The position numbers were made by a program, and so were the translations under genes. 64,000 nt of DNA from positions 40,667 through 104,666 of the forward strand of contig URRW01000005.1 of NCBI GenBank assembly GCA_900550285.1, read 5' to 3'. Below the pieces are notes generated by a model that saw only the letters and a list, made by a program, of their open reading frames with translations, did not search any database and had not been told where the DNA came from. This DNA is from an uncultured Lachnospiraceae bacterium (GTDB taxonomy: Bacteria > Bacillota > Clostridia > Lachnospirales > Lachnospiraceae). This document shows positions 17,030 to 25,621 of the stretch, piece after piece; within the stretch, counting starts at the first letter, position 1, and every line of letters begins with the position of its first letter.

Positions 17030-17856
17030 AATGCTTCACCGATCCTTTCCAGATCTGCCATCGCGATCTTGTACTCTTCATCGTTGGGCGCTTTGCCGTG
17101 CCAGCCTACCTGGCCTTCCATAAAGGATACGCCTTTGCCCTTTACCGTGCGGGCGATGATCGCCGTCGGCATTCCCTTTACCGTCTTTGCCTCGTCAAAC
17201 GCCGCGCGCAGCTGCGCCATATCGTTGCCGTCCTCCACATTGATCACATGGAAATTGAACGCTTCAAACTTCTTATCCAGCGGAAGCGGGGAGCATACCT
17301 CGTCCAGCGTTCCGTCGATCTGCATATTATTAAAGTCTACGATCACAACAAGGTTGTCCAGATGCTTAAAGCCCGCCATCATGGAAGCTTCCCATACCTG
17401 TCCCTCTTCCGTCTCGCCGTCTCCTAACAGCGTATATACGCGGAAATCCTCGCCGGACATCTTCGCGCCCAGAGCCATCCCGACCGCCGCAGAAATCCCC
17501 TGTCCAAGGGAACCGGTGGACATCTCAACGCCGGGAACTTCCTGCATACAGGGATGTCCCTGCAGATAGGAACCCAGATGGCGCAGGGTCGCAAGATCCT
17601 CTACCGGGAAATACCCTTTATGCGCCAGAGCGGAATAAAGCCCCGGAGCCGTATGCCCCTTTGACAAAACAAATCTGTCCCGATCCGCTTTTTTCGGATC
17701 CTTGGGATCAACGTTCATCTCTTCAAAATAAAGATATGTAAAAATATCCGCAGCCGAAAGAGATCCGCCGGGATGTCCGGCTTTTGCGCCGTGCACTGCA
17801 GTCACAATGCCCTTGCGGACTTCGTTCGCCATCCGGGCAAGCTCTAAATTATCCAT
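17017..17856 (-). CDS. Transketolase, N-terminal subunit
   Basis: The 279-residue product is the diphosphate-binding half of transketolase. It shows GHPGGSLSAADIFTYLYF near residues 26-45, SKGHTAPGLYSALAHKG, and the thiamine-diphosphate motif GDGETEEGQVWEASM ending in the metal-binding DFNNMQIDG. The ATG at 17856 follows CGGAGG by 8 nt; a start 23 residues upstream would add a basic leader unlike the family. It overlaps the C-subunit gene by 13 bp. A palindrome in its leader suggests operon-specific control. Confidence 0.93.
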   Translation of the reverse strand: MDNLELARMANEVRKGIVTAVHGAKAGHPGGSLSAADIFTYLYFEEMNVDPKDPKKADRDRFVLSKGHTAPGLYSALAHKGYFPVEDLATLRHLGSYLQGHPCMQEVPGVEMSTGSLGQGISAAVGMALGAKMSGEDFRVYTLLGDGETEEGQVWEASMMAGFKHLDNLVVIVDFNNMQIDGTLDEVCSPLPLDKKFEAFNFHVINVEDGNDMAQLRAAFDEAKTVKGMPTAIIARTVKGKGVSFMEGQVGWHGKAPNDEEYKIAMADLERIGEALCQK

Positions 17857-17900
17857 GTATGCTTTCCTCCGTTTTTTCTGGTTATTTCTGCTTCTATATT

Positions 17901-17922
17901 TGTACACGCATCCGTGTGTACA
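17901..17922. promoter_or_regulatory. Operator-like dyad upstream of the transketolase operon
   Basis: TGTACAC (17901-17907) and its exact complement (17916-17922) flank 8 nt, a 22-bp dyad about 45 bp before the start codon. A TTGACG hexamer (17967-17972) with an AT-rich stretch after it may be the promoter, which would put the dyad downstream of the start site as in repression. The regulator is unknown. Confidence 0.45.
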
Positions 17923-18026
17923 CAATATTCTCTCCTATATTTATCATATTTCACTGCAGACCGTCAACCCTTACAACAGGATTCTGTCTGAAATCGCCGT
18001 CAAAACACCTGCTTTCCTCTTCGATG

Positions 18027-19289
18027 CTACCCGACGATCCTCCTTACCGTGATGATCGGCCTGTAGGTGGCATATCCGTATTTGATCCCCGTCCTCGGCG
18101 TGCTGGCGTGCACGATCCTGCCGCCGCCCAGATACAGCGCCACATGTCCCGCATAGCAAATAATGTCGCCGGCCTGCGCTTCTTCATAGGAAACTTCCCT
18201 TCCCGCCGTCCTCTGCGCGGTGGAATTGCGCGGGATGCTGTAGCCGTACTGTTTGTATACAGACTGGATAAATCCGGAGCAGTCCGCCCCGTCCGTCAGG
18301 CTCGTCCCACCTGCTACATACGGATTGCCTACGAACTGGCAGGCATACGCCGCAATGTCGCTTCCGCTGGAACCGGTCGCCGGCGGAACCGTCTTGGAGC
18401 CGGTCTTTGAGGATGTGACTGCCGAAGTGCTTCCGGACGTTTTCTTGGCGGAAGCAGTCTGCGTCCCTGCCTCAGCGGCTTTCTTTGCAGCCTCCGCAGC
18501 CTTTCTGCGCTCCTCCTCCGCACGGATGATCGCGTTTTCCTCTTCATCGAGCTTTGCAATCTCTGCATTCTGCTGCTTGATCAGCGCCTTGTACGCGGAC
18601 GCCTCCTGACGCATTTTTGCGATCTGCACATCGTAATCGCTGGACGCCGCCTTTTTCTCATCCAAAAGGGACTGCATGGCAGTCTTTTCCTCTTCCAGCT
18701 CATATTTCTGGGCTTCCAGATCGCTCTTTTTATCTTCCAGATCGTTCTTCTTCTCCGCCACCTCTTCCTTGATCAGAATATAGCGGTTGAGCATCTGCCG
18801 GTCATATTCGTACAGCTTCTCGATATAGGTCGCCTGATTGAGCATATCGCTCCAGTTGGACGCCTGCACCATGATCTCGATGTATTCCGCATCGCCCTTT
18901 TTATAAAGATAGCGGATCCGCTTTTTCATCGCCTGATACTGGGCTTCCTCCTGCGCCTTGGCGGCGTCGTAGTCCTCCTGCGCCTTGGCGATCTGCCCCT
19001 CCGTCTCCACGATCTGATCTTCCATCAGGCTGACGCTGGCAATAACCTCCACAAGCTGCGCGTCCAGCTCGTTGATCTCCTCCTGCAGCACCTCCTGCTC
19101 TTCTTCCAGATCGTTTAATTTTCCCTGACTCTCCTTATACTGGCTCTGGGTGCTCTTCTGTTCGTTTTTCTTATTCTCGCGCTCCTGCTGGATCTCCTCG
19201 CGCGTCCTTGCCGCATAAACGCAGACCGGCTGTCCTGCCAGCGATACCGCCAGCACTGCTGCCACAAGTCCTTTCCAGTGTTTCCGCAT
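18027..19289 (-). CDS. Secreted NlpC/P60 peptidoglycan endopeptidase with coiled coil
   Basis: The 420-residue protein has a signal peptide (residues 1-26), a long Glu/Lys/Gln-rich coiled coil (about 30-275), a Ser/Thr/Lys linker and a C-terminal NlpC/P60 domain (about 308-420). The catalytic residues Cys337 (GADCSGF), His382 (GHVALYLGGG) and His394 are present. The layout is that of PcsB/CwlO-type hydrolases, which cut peptide stems during growth or division and are often controlled by FtsEX through the coiled coil. It ends with a TAG stop, showing that TAG terminates normally here. It lies downstream of asnS in reverse order with its own leader. Confidence 0.92.
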   Translation of the reverse strand: MRKHWKGLVAAVLAVSLAGQPVCVYAARTREEIQQERENKKNEQKSTQSQYKESQGKLNDLEEEQEVLQEEINELDAQLVEVIASVSLMEDQIVETEGQIAKAQEDYDAAKAQEEAQYQAMKKRIRYLYKKGDAEYIEIMVQASNWSDMLNQATYIEKLYEYDRQMLNRYILIKEEVAEKKNDLEDKKSDLEAQKYELEEEKTAMQSLLDEKKAASSDYDVQIAKMRQEASAYKALIKQQNAEIAKLDEEENAIIRAEEERRKAAEAAKKAAEAGTQTASAKKTSGSTSAVTSSKTGSKTVPPATGSSGSDIAAYACQFVGNPYVAGGTSLTDGADCSGFIQSVYKQYGYSIPRNSTAQRTAGREVSYEEAQAGDIICYAGHVALYLGGGRIVHASTPRTGIKYGYATYRPIITVRRIVG

Positions 19290-19398
19290 CCGTCTTCCCC
19301 TTCTTCTTCCGTATCAGATTTCCCGCCGTCTGCCCCTTCGTCCCGGCAGACAGCTTAAAACTTCCCCCGAAGCTCATATCCTGTTATAGTATACAACA

Positions 19399-19445
19399 AA
19401 AAAAGGGCGGAATAAACCATAAAAATGGATTCCGCCCTTTTTATT
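19399..19445 (-). terminator. Terminator... upstream-facing hairpin between asnS and the NlpC gene
   Basis: A 12-bp stem (19402-19413 with 19429-19440) has an inner CCAT/ATGG pair and is flanked by T-rich sequence on both strands. On the minus strand seven T follow, so it ends the asnS transcript 15 bp after its stop. Confidence 0.85.
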
Positions 19446-19455
19446 TCCAAAAATT

Positions 19456-20850
19456 TTAAAGCTCGCAGTTCTTCACTGTTCTCGGGAAGGGAAGCACGTC
19501 CCTGATGTTGCTCATTCCGGTCAGATACATCACGCAGCGCTCAAAGCCCAGCCCAAAGCCCGCATGGCGCGCAGAGCCGTATCTTCTCAGATCCAGATAG
19601 AAATCATAGTCCTCTTTGTTGAGTCCCAGTTCATCCATGCGCTTCTCCAAAAGCTCCAAACGGTCCTCTCTCTGGCTTCCGCCGATGATCTCGCCGATAC
19701 CGGGAACGAGGCAGTCCATCGCCGCAACGGTTTTTCCGTCCTCGTTTAACTTCATGTAAAACGCCTTGATCTCCTTCGGGTAATCCGTCACAAATACAGG
19801 ACGCTTATACACCTGCTCGGTCAGATAACGTTCGTGCTCGGTCTGTAAATCGCAGCCCCAGTAAACCTTATAATCGAACTCGTCGTTGTGCTTCTCCAAA
19901 ATCTCGATCGCTTCCGTATAGGTCACATGTCCGAAATCGGAGTTGAGCACATGGTTCAAGCGATCCAGCAGTCCCTTATCCACAAAGCTGTTGAAGAAGT
20001 TCATTTCCTCGGGAGCGTTTTCCAGCACATAGCGGATGATGTATTTGAGCATGGACTCTGCCAGCATCATGTTGTCCTTCAAATCCGCAAACACGATCTC
20101 CGGCTCGATCATCCAGAACTCCGCCGCATGACGGGTCGTGTTGGAATTTTCCGCGCGGAAGGTGGGGCCAAATGTATAAATGTTCTTAAACGCCATCGCA
20201 AAGGTCTCGCCGTTTAACTGCCCGCTCACGGTCAGATTGGTGGGCTTGCAGAAGAAATCCTGTGAAAAATCCACGCTGCCGTCGTCCTTTTTGGGGATGT
20301 TGTTTAAGTCCATCGTCGTTACCTGGAACATCTCCCCGGCGCCCTCGCAGTCGCTTCCGGTGATCAGGGGCGTATGCACATACACAAAGTCCCTCTCCTG
20401 GAAAAACTTGTGGATCGCATATGCGATCAGGGAGCGCACGCGGAATACCGCCTGAAATGTATTCGTTCTGGGACGCAGGTGAGAGATGGTGCGCAGGTAT
20501 TCAAAGCTGTGGCGCTTTTTCTGAAGCGGGTAGTCCGGGCCGCACGCGCCCTCTACCACAACCTCATCCGCCTGCATCTCAAAGGGCTGCTTTGCGCCGG
20601 GAGTCGCCACGATGGTTCCCGTCACGATTACCGCAGCGCCCACGCCGATCTTTGCGACCTCTGCGTAATTATTCAGCTTATCCGCCGCATATACGATCTG
20701 CAGCGGCTCGAAAAATGTTCCGTCATTTACGATCAGGAACCCGAAATTCTTGGAGTCGCGGTTATTTCTAACCCAGCCCCCAACGGTCACTTTCTGACCG
20801 GCAAACTGCTCTTTTTCCCTGAATAACTGTTTGATGCATGTCAGTTCCAT
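19456..20850 (-). CDS. asnS: Asparaginyl-tRNA synthetase
   Basis: The 464-residue class II synthetase charges tRNA-Asn in the cytosol. An OB-fold anticodon-binding domain occupies about residues 1-115 (VGGWVRNNRDSKNFGFLIVN). The catalytic domain has motif 2 (TFGPTFRAENSNTTRHAAEFWMIEPE, near 230-255, in two parts around FRAE) and motif 3 (GFGLGFERCVMYLTG near 432-446). The Asn-specific GPTFRAENSNTTRH stretch separates it from AspRS. The length is normal and GAGG precedes the ATG. It is a single-gene housekeeping unit ended by the adjacent hairpin. Confidence 0.96.
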   Translation of the reverse strand: MELTCIKQLFREKEQFAGQKVTVGGWVRNNRDSKNFGFLIVNDGTFFEPLQIVYAADKLNNYAEVAKIGVGAAVIVTGTIVATPGAKQPFEMQADEVVVEGACGPDYPLQKKRHSFEYLRTISHLRPRTNTFQAVFRVRSLIAYAIHKFFQERDFVYVHTPLITGSDCEGAGEMFQVTTMDLNNIPKKDDGSVDFSQDFFCKPTNLTVSGQLNGETFAMAFKNIYTFGPTFRAENSNTTRHAAEFWMIEPEIVFADLKDNMMLAESMLKYIIRYVLENAPEEMNFFNSFVDKGLLDRLNHVLNSDFGHVTYTEAIEILEKHNDEFDYKVYWGCDLQTEHERYLTEQVYKRPVFVTDYPKEIKAFYMKLNEDGKTVAAMDCLVPGIGEIIGGSQREDRLELLEKRMDELGLNKEDYDFYLDLRRYGSARHAGFGLGFERCVMYLTGMSNIRDVLPFPRTVKNCEL

Positions 20851-20885
20851 ACTCTCTCCTCACTTCCTCCATATTTTATAAAAGA

Positions 20886-22193
20886 TTATTCTGTCTCTGT
20901 CTCAGTTTCTGCCGCCGTCTCAGATCCGGTTTCCGTCTCTGCCGCAGCTTCCGTGCCGGTTGTTTCCTCTGTGGAAGCCTCTGTCGTTTCTTCGGTGGAA
21001 GCCTCCGCTGTCTCAGCCTCTGCTGCGGCAACCTCCGTTACCTTCGCATTTTCAACGAGGAACTCCGTTACCTTCTCCACCATCAGATATTCGCGGTAGC
21101 CCTTCAGCTCGCTGCCCAGCGCCTCTTTGTAAGCGTCCGTGGACTCATAGCCGTAATCTGCCGCCTTCTCTTCCAGATCCTTCTCGATCTCCTCGTCGGA
21201 TACGGTCAGGCCCTCTGCCTCGGCAACCGCCTGTAAAAGCAGCAGCTGCTCGGTCGTCTGCTTCGCAGCCTTCTGCATCTCTTCCTCATACTGATCCTCT
21301 GCCATACCGTAGCTGTACTGCATGAAGGTAGCCAGATCCACGCCGTACATGCTTGCCGCATAGGTCAGGTTGCTCTTTAAACGGTCATAATAGCGCTCTG
21401 TCAGCTCCTTTGCCTCGCCCTTAACGGTTGCATTTGCTAAAAGCAGCTCCAGCACCTTGCTCTCCGCCTCCGCATCGCGCTGATCCTCCGCCGACTTCAT
21501 CAGGTTTTCATATACATAATCATTGTATTCTTTTACGGTGGAAACGCCTTCAATGCCGCGTCCCGCGATAAACTCGTCTGTCAGCTCAGGAACAACCTCT
21601 TCATATACATTGTTCACGGTCACGGTAAATACAACGTCTGCGCCCGCCAGATCCGCATTGCCGTAATCCTCGGGGAAGGTCAGGTTCAAGTCCTTTGTCT
21701 CGCCCTTCTTCATGCCGATCACGCCGTCCTCAAAGCCATCGATAAAGGTATTGGAACCGATCTGCAGCTCATAGCTGTCGGAAGAGCCGCCCTCAAACGC
21801 CTCGCCGTCCTTCTTGCCCACATATTTAATATCTGCAATGTCGCCGTCCTCTACCGCGCGGTCAGCTTCTTTTTTCTCTTTGTTGTTCTCCAGCATGTTC
21901 TGGATATAGGTATCTACCAGCTCATCGGAAACCTCGGGCTTGGTCACGGTCACTTCCAGCCCCTTATAATCGCCCAGCTCCACATAGTCGCCTACCGTCA
22001 GGTTGTCCAGATATGCCTCCTCCGGATAAACCTTCTCCTCTGTTTCTGTCTCTGCAGCGGATTCTGCTTCCGTACCCGCCTCTGCGGTGCTCTCTGTGGC
22101 AGCGGCAGTCTCGTTGGTATCCGTCTCTCCGCATCCTGCCAGCATCATCGCTGCAAGGGACGCGGCGGTCATCGCCATCGCAAATCTTTTCAT
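20886..22193 (-). CDS. Lipoprotein trigger-factor-like peptidyl-prolyl isomerase
   Basis: This 435-residue protein has a lipoprotein signal peptide with lipobox LAGC (Cys21), a short Thr/Glu spacer, a trigger-factor N-terminal-like part, an FKBP-type domain at about residues 110-200 (GSNTFIDGFEDGVIGMKKGE) and a C-terminal helical trigger-factor region to about 385. The last 50 residues are a low-complexity Glu/Thr/Ala tail. It should fold or hold proteins outside the membrane, unlike ribosome-bound trigger factor. The ATG at 22193 follows AGGAGAGG; an upstream start would destroy the signal peptide. It is 35 bp from asnS. Lachnospiraceae often carry such secreted homologs. Confidence 0.88.
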   Translation of the reverse strand: MKRFAMAMTAASLAAMMLAGCGETDTNETAAATESTAEAGTEAESAAETETEEKVYPEEAYLDNLTVGDYVELGDYKGLEVTVTKPEVSDELVDTYIQNMLENNKEKKEADRAVEDGDIADIKYVGKKDGEAFEGGSSDSYELQIGSNTFIDGFEDGVIGMKKGETKDLNLTFPEDYGNADLAGADVVFTVTVNNVYEEVVPELTDEFIAGRGIEGVSTVKEYNDYVYENLMKSAEDQRDAEAESKVLELLLANATVKGEAKELTERYYDRLKSNLTYAASMYGVDLATFMQYSYGMAEDQYEEEMQKAAKQTTEQLLLLQAVAEAEGLTVSDEEIEKDLEEKAADYGYESTDAYKEALGSELKGYREYLMVEKVTEFLVENAKVTEVAAAEAETAEASTEETTEASTEETTGTEAAAETETGSETAAETETETE

Positions 22194-22272
22194 AATACTT
22201 CCTCTCCTTTTGCCGCGCAGGCGGCTTTTTAATTGACTGTAATATTCTAATTTTAGCATATTTTCTCCCGCT

Positions 22273-23751
22273 TTACAAGACCGGAGACAGCAAACGGCTG
22301 ATTTGTTCTTTGAAGCGGATCCAAAGATTCCGGCTCTTGTACATATCCTTTGTGATCCGGGTGGAAAGCTTGAGATCCTCCATGAAAATCCGCTCCATTT
22401 CCTGCGCCACCTTTTCATCGTAAATCATCGCATTTACTTCAAAATTGAGCGAAAAGCTGCGGATGTCCATGTTCGCCGTCCCATAGCAGCACGCCTCGCC
22501 GTCGATGGAAATGCCCTTGCTGTGCAGAAAGCCGTTGTTGTAGGTATAGCAGTTTGCCCCCGCCATAATCAGCTCGCCCACATAGGAAAACGTCGCCCAG
22601 TACACAAAGGGATGATCCGGCTTGCAGGGGATCATCAGATTGACCTCCACTCCCGACATCGCCGCCAGCAAAAGCGCGGTCTGGATCGATTCGTCCGGGA
22701 TAAAATAGGGCGTCTGGATATAGATCCGCTTTTTTGCCTTATGGATCAGGCGCAGATAATTGTCCCGGATATTCTGGGAAACGCAGTCCGGCCCGCTGGA
22801 CACGATCTGGATTTTGGAGGAGCCGGGCGTTTCCTCATGGGTCACAAAATATTTCGGATCCGCAAAAAGATTTTCCCGCGCGGCATAGTCCCAGTCCTGG
22901 ATGTAGCGCATCAAAAGCCCGCCCACGGCACTGCCGCAGATCCGAAGATGCGTGTCCCTCCAATGCCCGAATTTGGGATCCAGGCCGATGTACTCTTTTC
23001 CGATATTAAAGCCGCCCACATAGCCGATCCGCCCGTCGATCACGGCGATCTTTCTGTGGTTTCTGTAGTTGACACGCAGGTTCAGCTGTCCAAACAGCGC
23101 CGGGAAAAACACCGCCGTCTTGATCCCTGCCGCCTCTGCCTCCTTCCAGTAGCTTTTCCGCACGCTCCTGCAGCCCATCGCGTCGTATAGGATCCTCACC
23201 TCAACGCCTTCCGACACCTTTTCCACGAGCACGTCCCTGATCCGGTTGAACAGCAGGTCATTTTTGATGATGTAATACTGCAGAAAAATATAGCTTTGCG
23301 CGTTCCGGATGTCCTCGATGAGCGCATCGAATTTGTCGTTCCCGTCCGTAAAGATCTGCACGTCGTTGTCCCCGGAAAGCACCGAACCCGCGCTTTGCAG
23401 ATTAAAAAATACCAGATCCGAAAATTCCTTCATTTCCGGCGCTTTCTGCTCCAGTTCCCTGCTCCGCACGCTGTATTCCTGCCGCCGCACCGCCTCGTTT
23501 ACCTGCTCCTCGATGCCTTTGATCTTGAACATTTTCCGCTTGTGCATATCCGTGCCCGCCAGCAGATACAATAAAAATCCCACGCCGGGGATCGCATTCA
23601 GCACCAGCAGCCACGCCCACGCGGACTTGGGCTCCTTGCGCTGGAAAAAAATAATGATGATCGATAAGATAAAATTCAGGATCAGCATGTGGTCGCCGAC
23701 AAATGCCGCCGCTTCGCACGCATACATCCACAGTTCATTCCATACTTCCAT
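22273..23751 (-). CDS. cls: Cardiolipin synthase
   Basis: The 492-residue membrane enzyme joins two phosphatidylglycerols into cardiolipin. Two N-terminal membrane helices lie near residues 20-36 and 45-66, followed by the cytoplasmic phospholipase-D domains. Both HKD motifs are complete: His232-Lys234-Asp239 (HRKIAVIDG) and His410-Lys412-Asp417 (HSKGISIDG). I chose the ATG at 23751 with GGGGAGG 7 nt upstream; a start 11 residues earlier has no such site. It is transcribed divergently from the small membrane protein gene at 24064. Confidence 0.93.
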   Translation of the reverse strand: MEVWNELWMYACEAAAFVGDHMLILNFILSIIIIFFQRKEPKSAWAWLLVLNAIPGVGFLLYLLAGTDMHKRKMFKIKGIEEQVNEAVRRQEYSVRSRELEQKAPEMKEFSDLVFFNLQSAGSVLSGDNDVQIFTDGNDKFDALIEDIRNAQSYIFLQYYIIKNDLLFNRIRDVLVEKVSEGVEVRILYDAMGCRSVRKSYWKEAEAAGIKTAVFFPALFGQLNLRVNYRNHRKIAVIDGRIGYVGGFNIGKEYIGLDPKFGHWRDTHLRICGSAVGGLLMRYIQDWDYAARENLFADPKYFVTHEETPGSSKIQIVSSGPDCVSQNIRDNYLRLIHKAKKRIYIQTPYFIPDESIQTALLLAAMSGVEVNLMIPCKPDHPFVYWATFSYVGELIMAGANCYTYNNGFLHSKGISIDGEACCYGTANMDIRSFSLNFEVNAMIYDEKVAQEMERIFMEDLKLSTRITKDMYKSRNLWIRFKEQISRLLSPVL

Positions 23752-23967
23752 ATTCTGCCTCCCCTCTCCCGTTTTGCAGGGCATATCCTATTTGTAATAG
23801 AAATGTTCCCGTGTGCCTTGCTGGAATGTTCCTATTATACCGTACCGCCCCTGAATCCGCAATAAAACTTGCCGCGCTTTTGCAGCGCTTTTCGTAGAAG
23901 CGCAGCGCTCCATCCGGGCGGAACCGCCAACTCCCCGTCCCCCCGGCGCGAACAATTACAAAACTCC

Positions 23968-23996
23968 TTGTGCAATACATGAAATTCTGATAAGAT
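23968..23996 (+). promoter_or_regulatory. Promoter of the small membrane protein gene
   Basis: TTGTGC (23968-23973) and TAAGAT (23991-23996) are separated by 17 bp, 67 bp before the start codon. In the same divergent region, at about 23876-23901, GCGCTT repeats form a small inverted repeat of unknown role. Confidence 0.55.
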
Positions 23997-24063
23997 AGTA
24001 ATAGTTTCAGCTTTCCCATCAGAAAGCTGCCATTTCATAAGAAATCAGAGGAGGAATATCACC

Positions 24064-24543
24064 ATGAAAACCTGGGTTGTGGTATTGATCGTAGTCCTCG
24101 TCGTGCTTGCAGCCGTTCTCGTTGCCCTGTATTTTCTGGGCAACAAGATGCAGAAAAAACAGGCAGAACAGGAACAGCAGATCCAGACCTATAAGCAGAC
24201 GGTGACAATGCTGGTAATTGACAAAAAGAAAATGAGGCTCAAGGAGGCGGGACTGCCGCAGATGGTCGTGGACAGCACGCCCAAGCTTATGCGCCGCTCC
24301 AAGCTGCCGATCGTCAAGGCAAAGATCGGCCCGCAGATCATGTCCCTTGTGTGCGATGAGAAGATCTTCGACATCGTCCCCGTAAAGAAGGAAGTCAAGG
24401 CGACCGTCAGCGGCATTTACTTAATCGGCGTCAAGGCGGTTCACGGAAGCCTGCCCCAGCCCCAGAACACGAAGAAAAAGGGTTGGTTTAAGCGCAACAT
24501 CGAGAAGCTTCAGGAAAAAGCGGGCGCAAAGCCTGTGAAATAA
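24064..24543 (+). CDS. Small single-pass membrane protein of unknown function
   Basis: The 159-residue protein has one N-terminal membrane anchor (residues 4-26, WVVVLIVVLVVLAAVLVALY), a short Lys/Gln-rich coiled stretch (30-50) and a basic cytosolic or extracellular domain rich in Lys and Val with the phrase PIVKAKIGPQIMSLVCDEKI. I do not recognise a named domain; similar small proteins are widespread in Lachnospiraceae. The start has AGGAGG 10 nt upstream. It has its own promoter and terminator, so it is a monocistronic gene between the lipid gene cls and the exopolysaccharide cluster. Confidence 0.8.
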   Translation: MKTWVVVLIVVLVVLAAVLVALYFLGNKMQKKQAEQEQQIQTYKQTVTMLVIDKKKMRLKEAGLPQMVVDSTPKLMRRSKLPIVKAKIGPQIMSLVCDEKIFDIVPVKKEVKATVSGIYLIGVKAVHGSLPQPQNTKKKGWFKRNIEKLQEKAGAKPVK

Positions 24544-24554
24544 GGAAGAATAAA

Positions 24555-24600
24555 ACAAGCGATACACTGCCGGACAGGCGGTGCATCGCTTGTTTTTTAT
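24555..24600 (+). terminator. Terminator between convergent genes
   Basis: ACAAGCGAT (24555-24563) pairs with 24585-24593 and is followed by six T on the plus strand. It ends the small membrane protein transcript and faces the end of the exopolysaccharide cluster. Confidence 0.85.
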
Positions 24601-24619
24601 CCCGCGCTGGGCGCGCCTT

Positions 24620-25621
24620 TTATCCCTGCCCTGCCGCCTTCATTTTCCAGCCGTGCACGCGGCGCACCGTTTTGGGCGCCGCCGTCAGAAGCAGCAGATA
24701 GATTTTATTTTTCCTTGTCAGGTACGGATTCGTGACCGTATCCTTCACATGGGCGCGCAGATAGCGCTTTACGTTCCGGTAAAACGCGTCCGTGCGCGTC
24801 ATCATCGCCACCGGGATATGGAGCAGATAGTCCAGCCGCTGGAACAGCCCGAAGCGCACCGCCTCCTTTTGAAGCGCCGGATAGGTTTTCCCCACCAGCT
24901 CCTCGATAAAGTCCGCATTATCCACAATATCCACAAACACCCGCGAAAATTCCCGCTTATCCTTCCGGCGCGTGTTGCTTCCCATCCGGTAAAAAACATG
25001 GTACAACTGCTCCGGCACGATCCGCACCGCCGCGCCCGTCCCCAAAAGCTCCACCAGCAGATAAAAGTCCTCGTTCAGCTTCCCTTCCGGAAACGCCCTG
25101 CCTGCAAACAGCTCCCGCTTGACAAGCTTTGTGCAAAAGGAACAGTCGCCCTCGTGCAAAAGAAGCGTCCGCAGAAATTCCTCTGCGCTTCTTGTCAGCT
25201 CCTCCTTGGGCGGCGCGCACACGTCCGGGCGGCGCGTCCCTTCCTCATCGATCTCATCTCGGGACGCCTGCGCGATGGATGCGCCGGAAAAAAGCGCCGC
25301 TCCCAACAGCCGCTCATACATCTGCGGCTCGATCCAGTCGTCGCTGTCCACAAAGCCGAGCCATTCCCCCTTTGCTTCCCGGATCCCCAGATTGCGCGCG
25401 GAGGAGGAGCCGCCGTTTTCCTTATGAAAAACGCGGATGCGCCCGTCTTTTTTTGCCAGCTGGTCGCACAGCGCTCCCGTCCCGTCCGTGGAGCCGTCGT
25501 CCACAAGCAGGATTTCCAGATTTTCCCACGTCTGGGTGCAGATGCTTTTTACGCACCGTTCCAGACAGTCCATAATATTGTATACCGGCACGATCACGCT
25601 GATCAGCGTTTCTTTTTTCAT
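24620..25621 (-). CDS. Glycosyltransferase family 2
   Basis: The 333-residue enzyme has the GT-A fold signature at its N-terminus: ISVIVPVYNIMDCLERCVKS, LLVDDGSTDGT near residues 38-48 and the metal-binding DSDDW near 92-96. The C-terminal 100 residues are basic and probably bind the lipid-linked acceptor or membrane. It is the last gene of the cluster and overlaps the upstream GT4 gene by 4 bp (ATGA), so translation is coupled. It should add one sugar to the exopolysaccharide repeat unit; donor and linkage cannot be read from the sequence. Confidence 0.88.
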   Translation of the reverse strand: MKKETLISVIVPVYNIMDCLERCVKSICTQTWENLEILLVDDGSTDGTGALCDQLAKKDGRIRVFHKENGGSSSARNLGIREAKGEWLGFVDSDDWIEPQMYERLLGAALFSGASIAQASRDEIDEEGTRRPDVCAPPKEELTRSAEEFLRTLLLHEGDCSFCTKLVKRELFAGRAFPEGKLNEDFYLLVELLGTGAAVRIVPEQLYHVFYRMGSNTRRKDKREFSRVFVDIVDNADFIEELVGKTYPALQKEAVRFGLFQRLDYLLHIPVAMMTRTDAFYRNVKRYLRAHVKDTVTNPYLTRKNKIYLLLLTAAPKTVRRVHGWKMKAAGQG

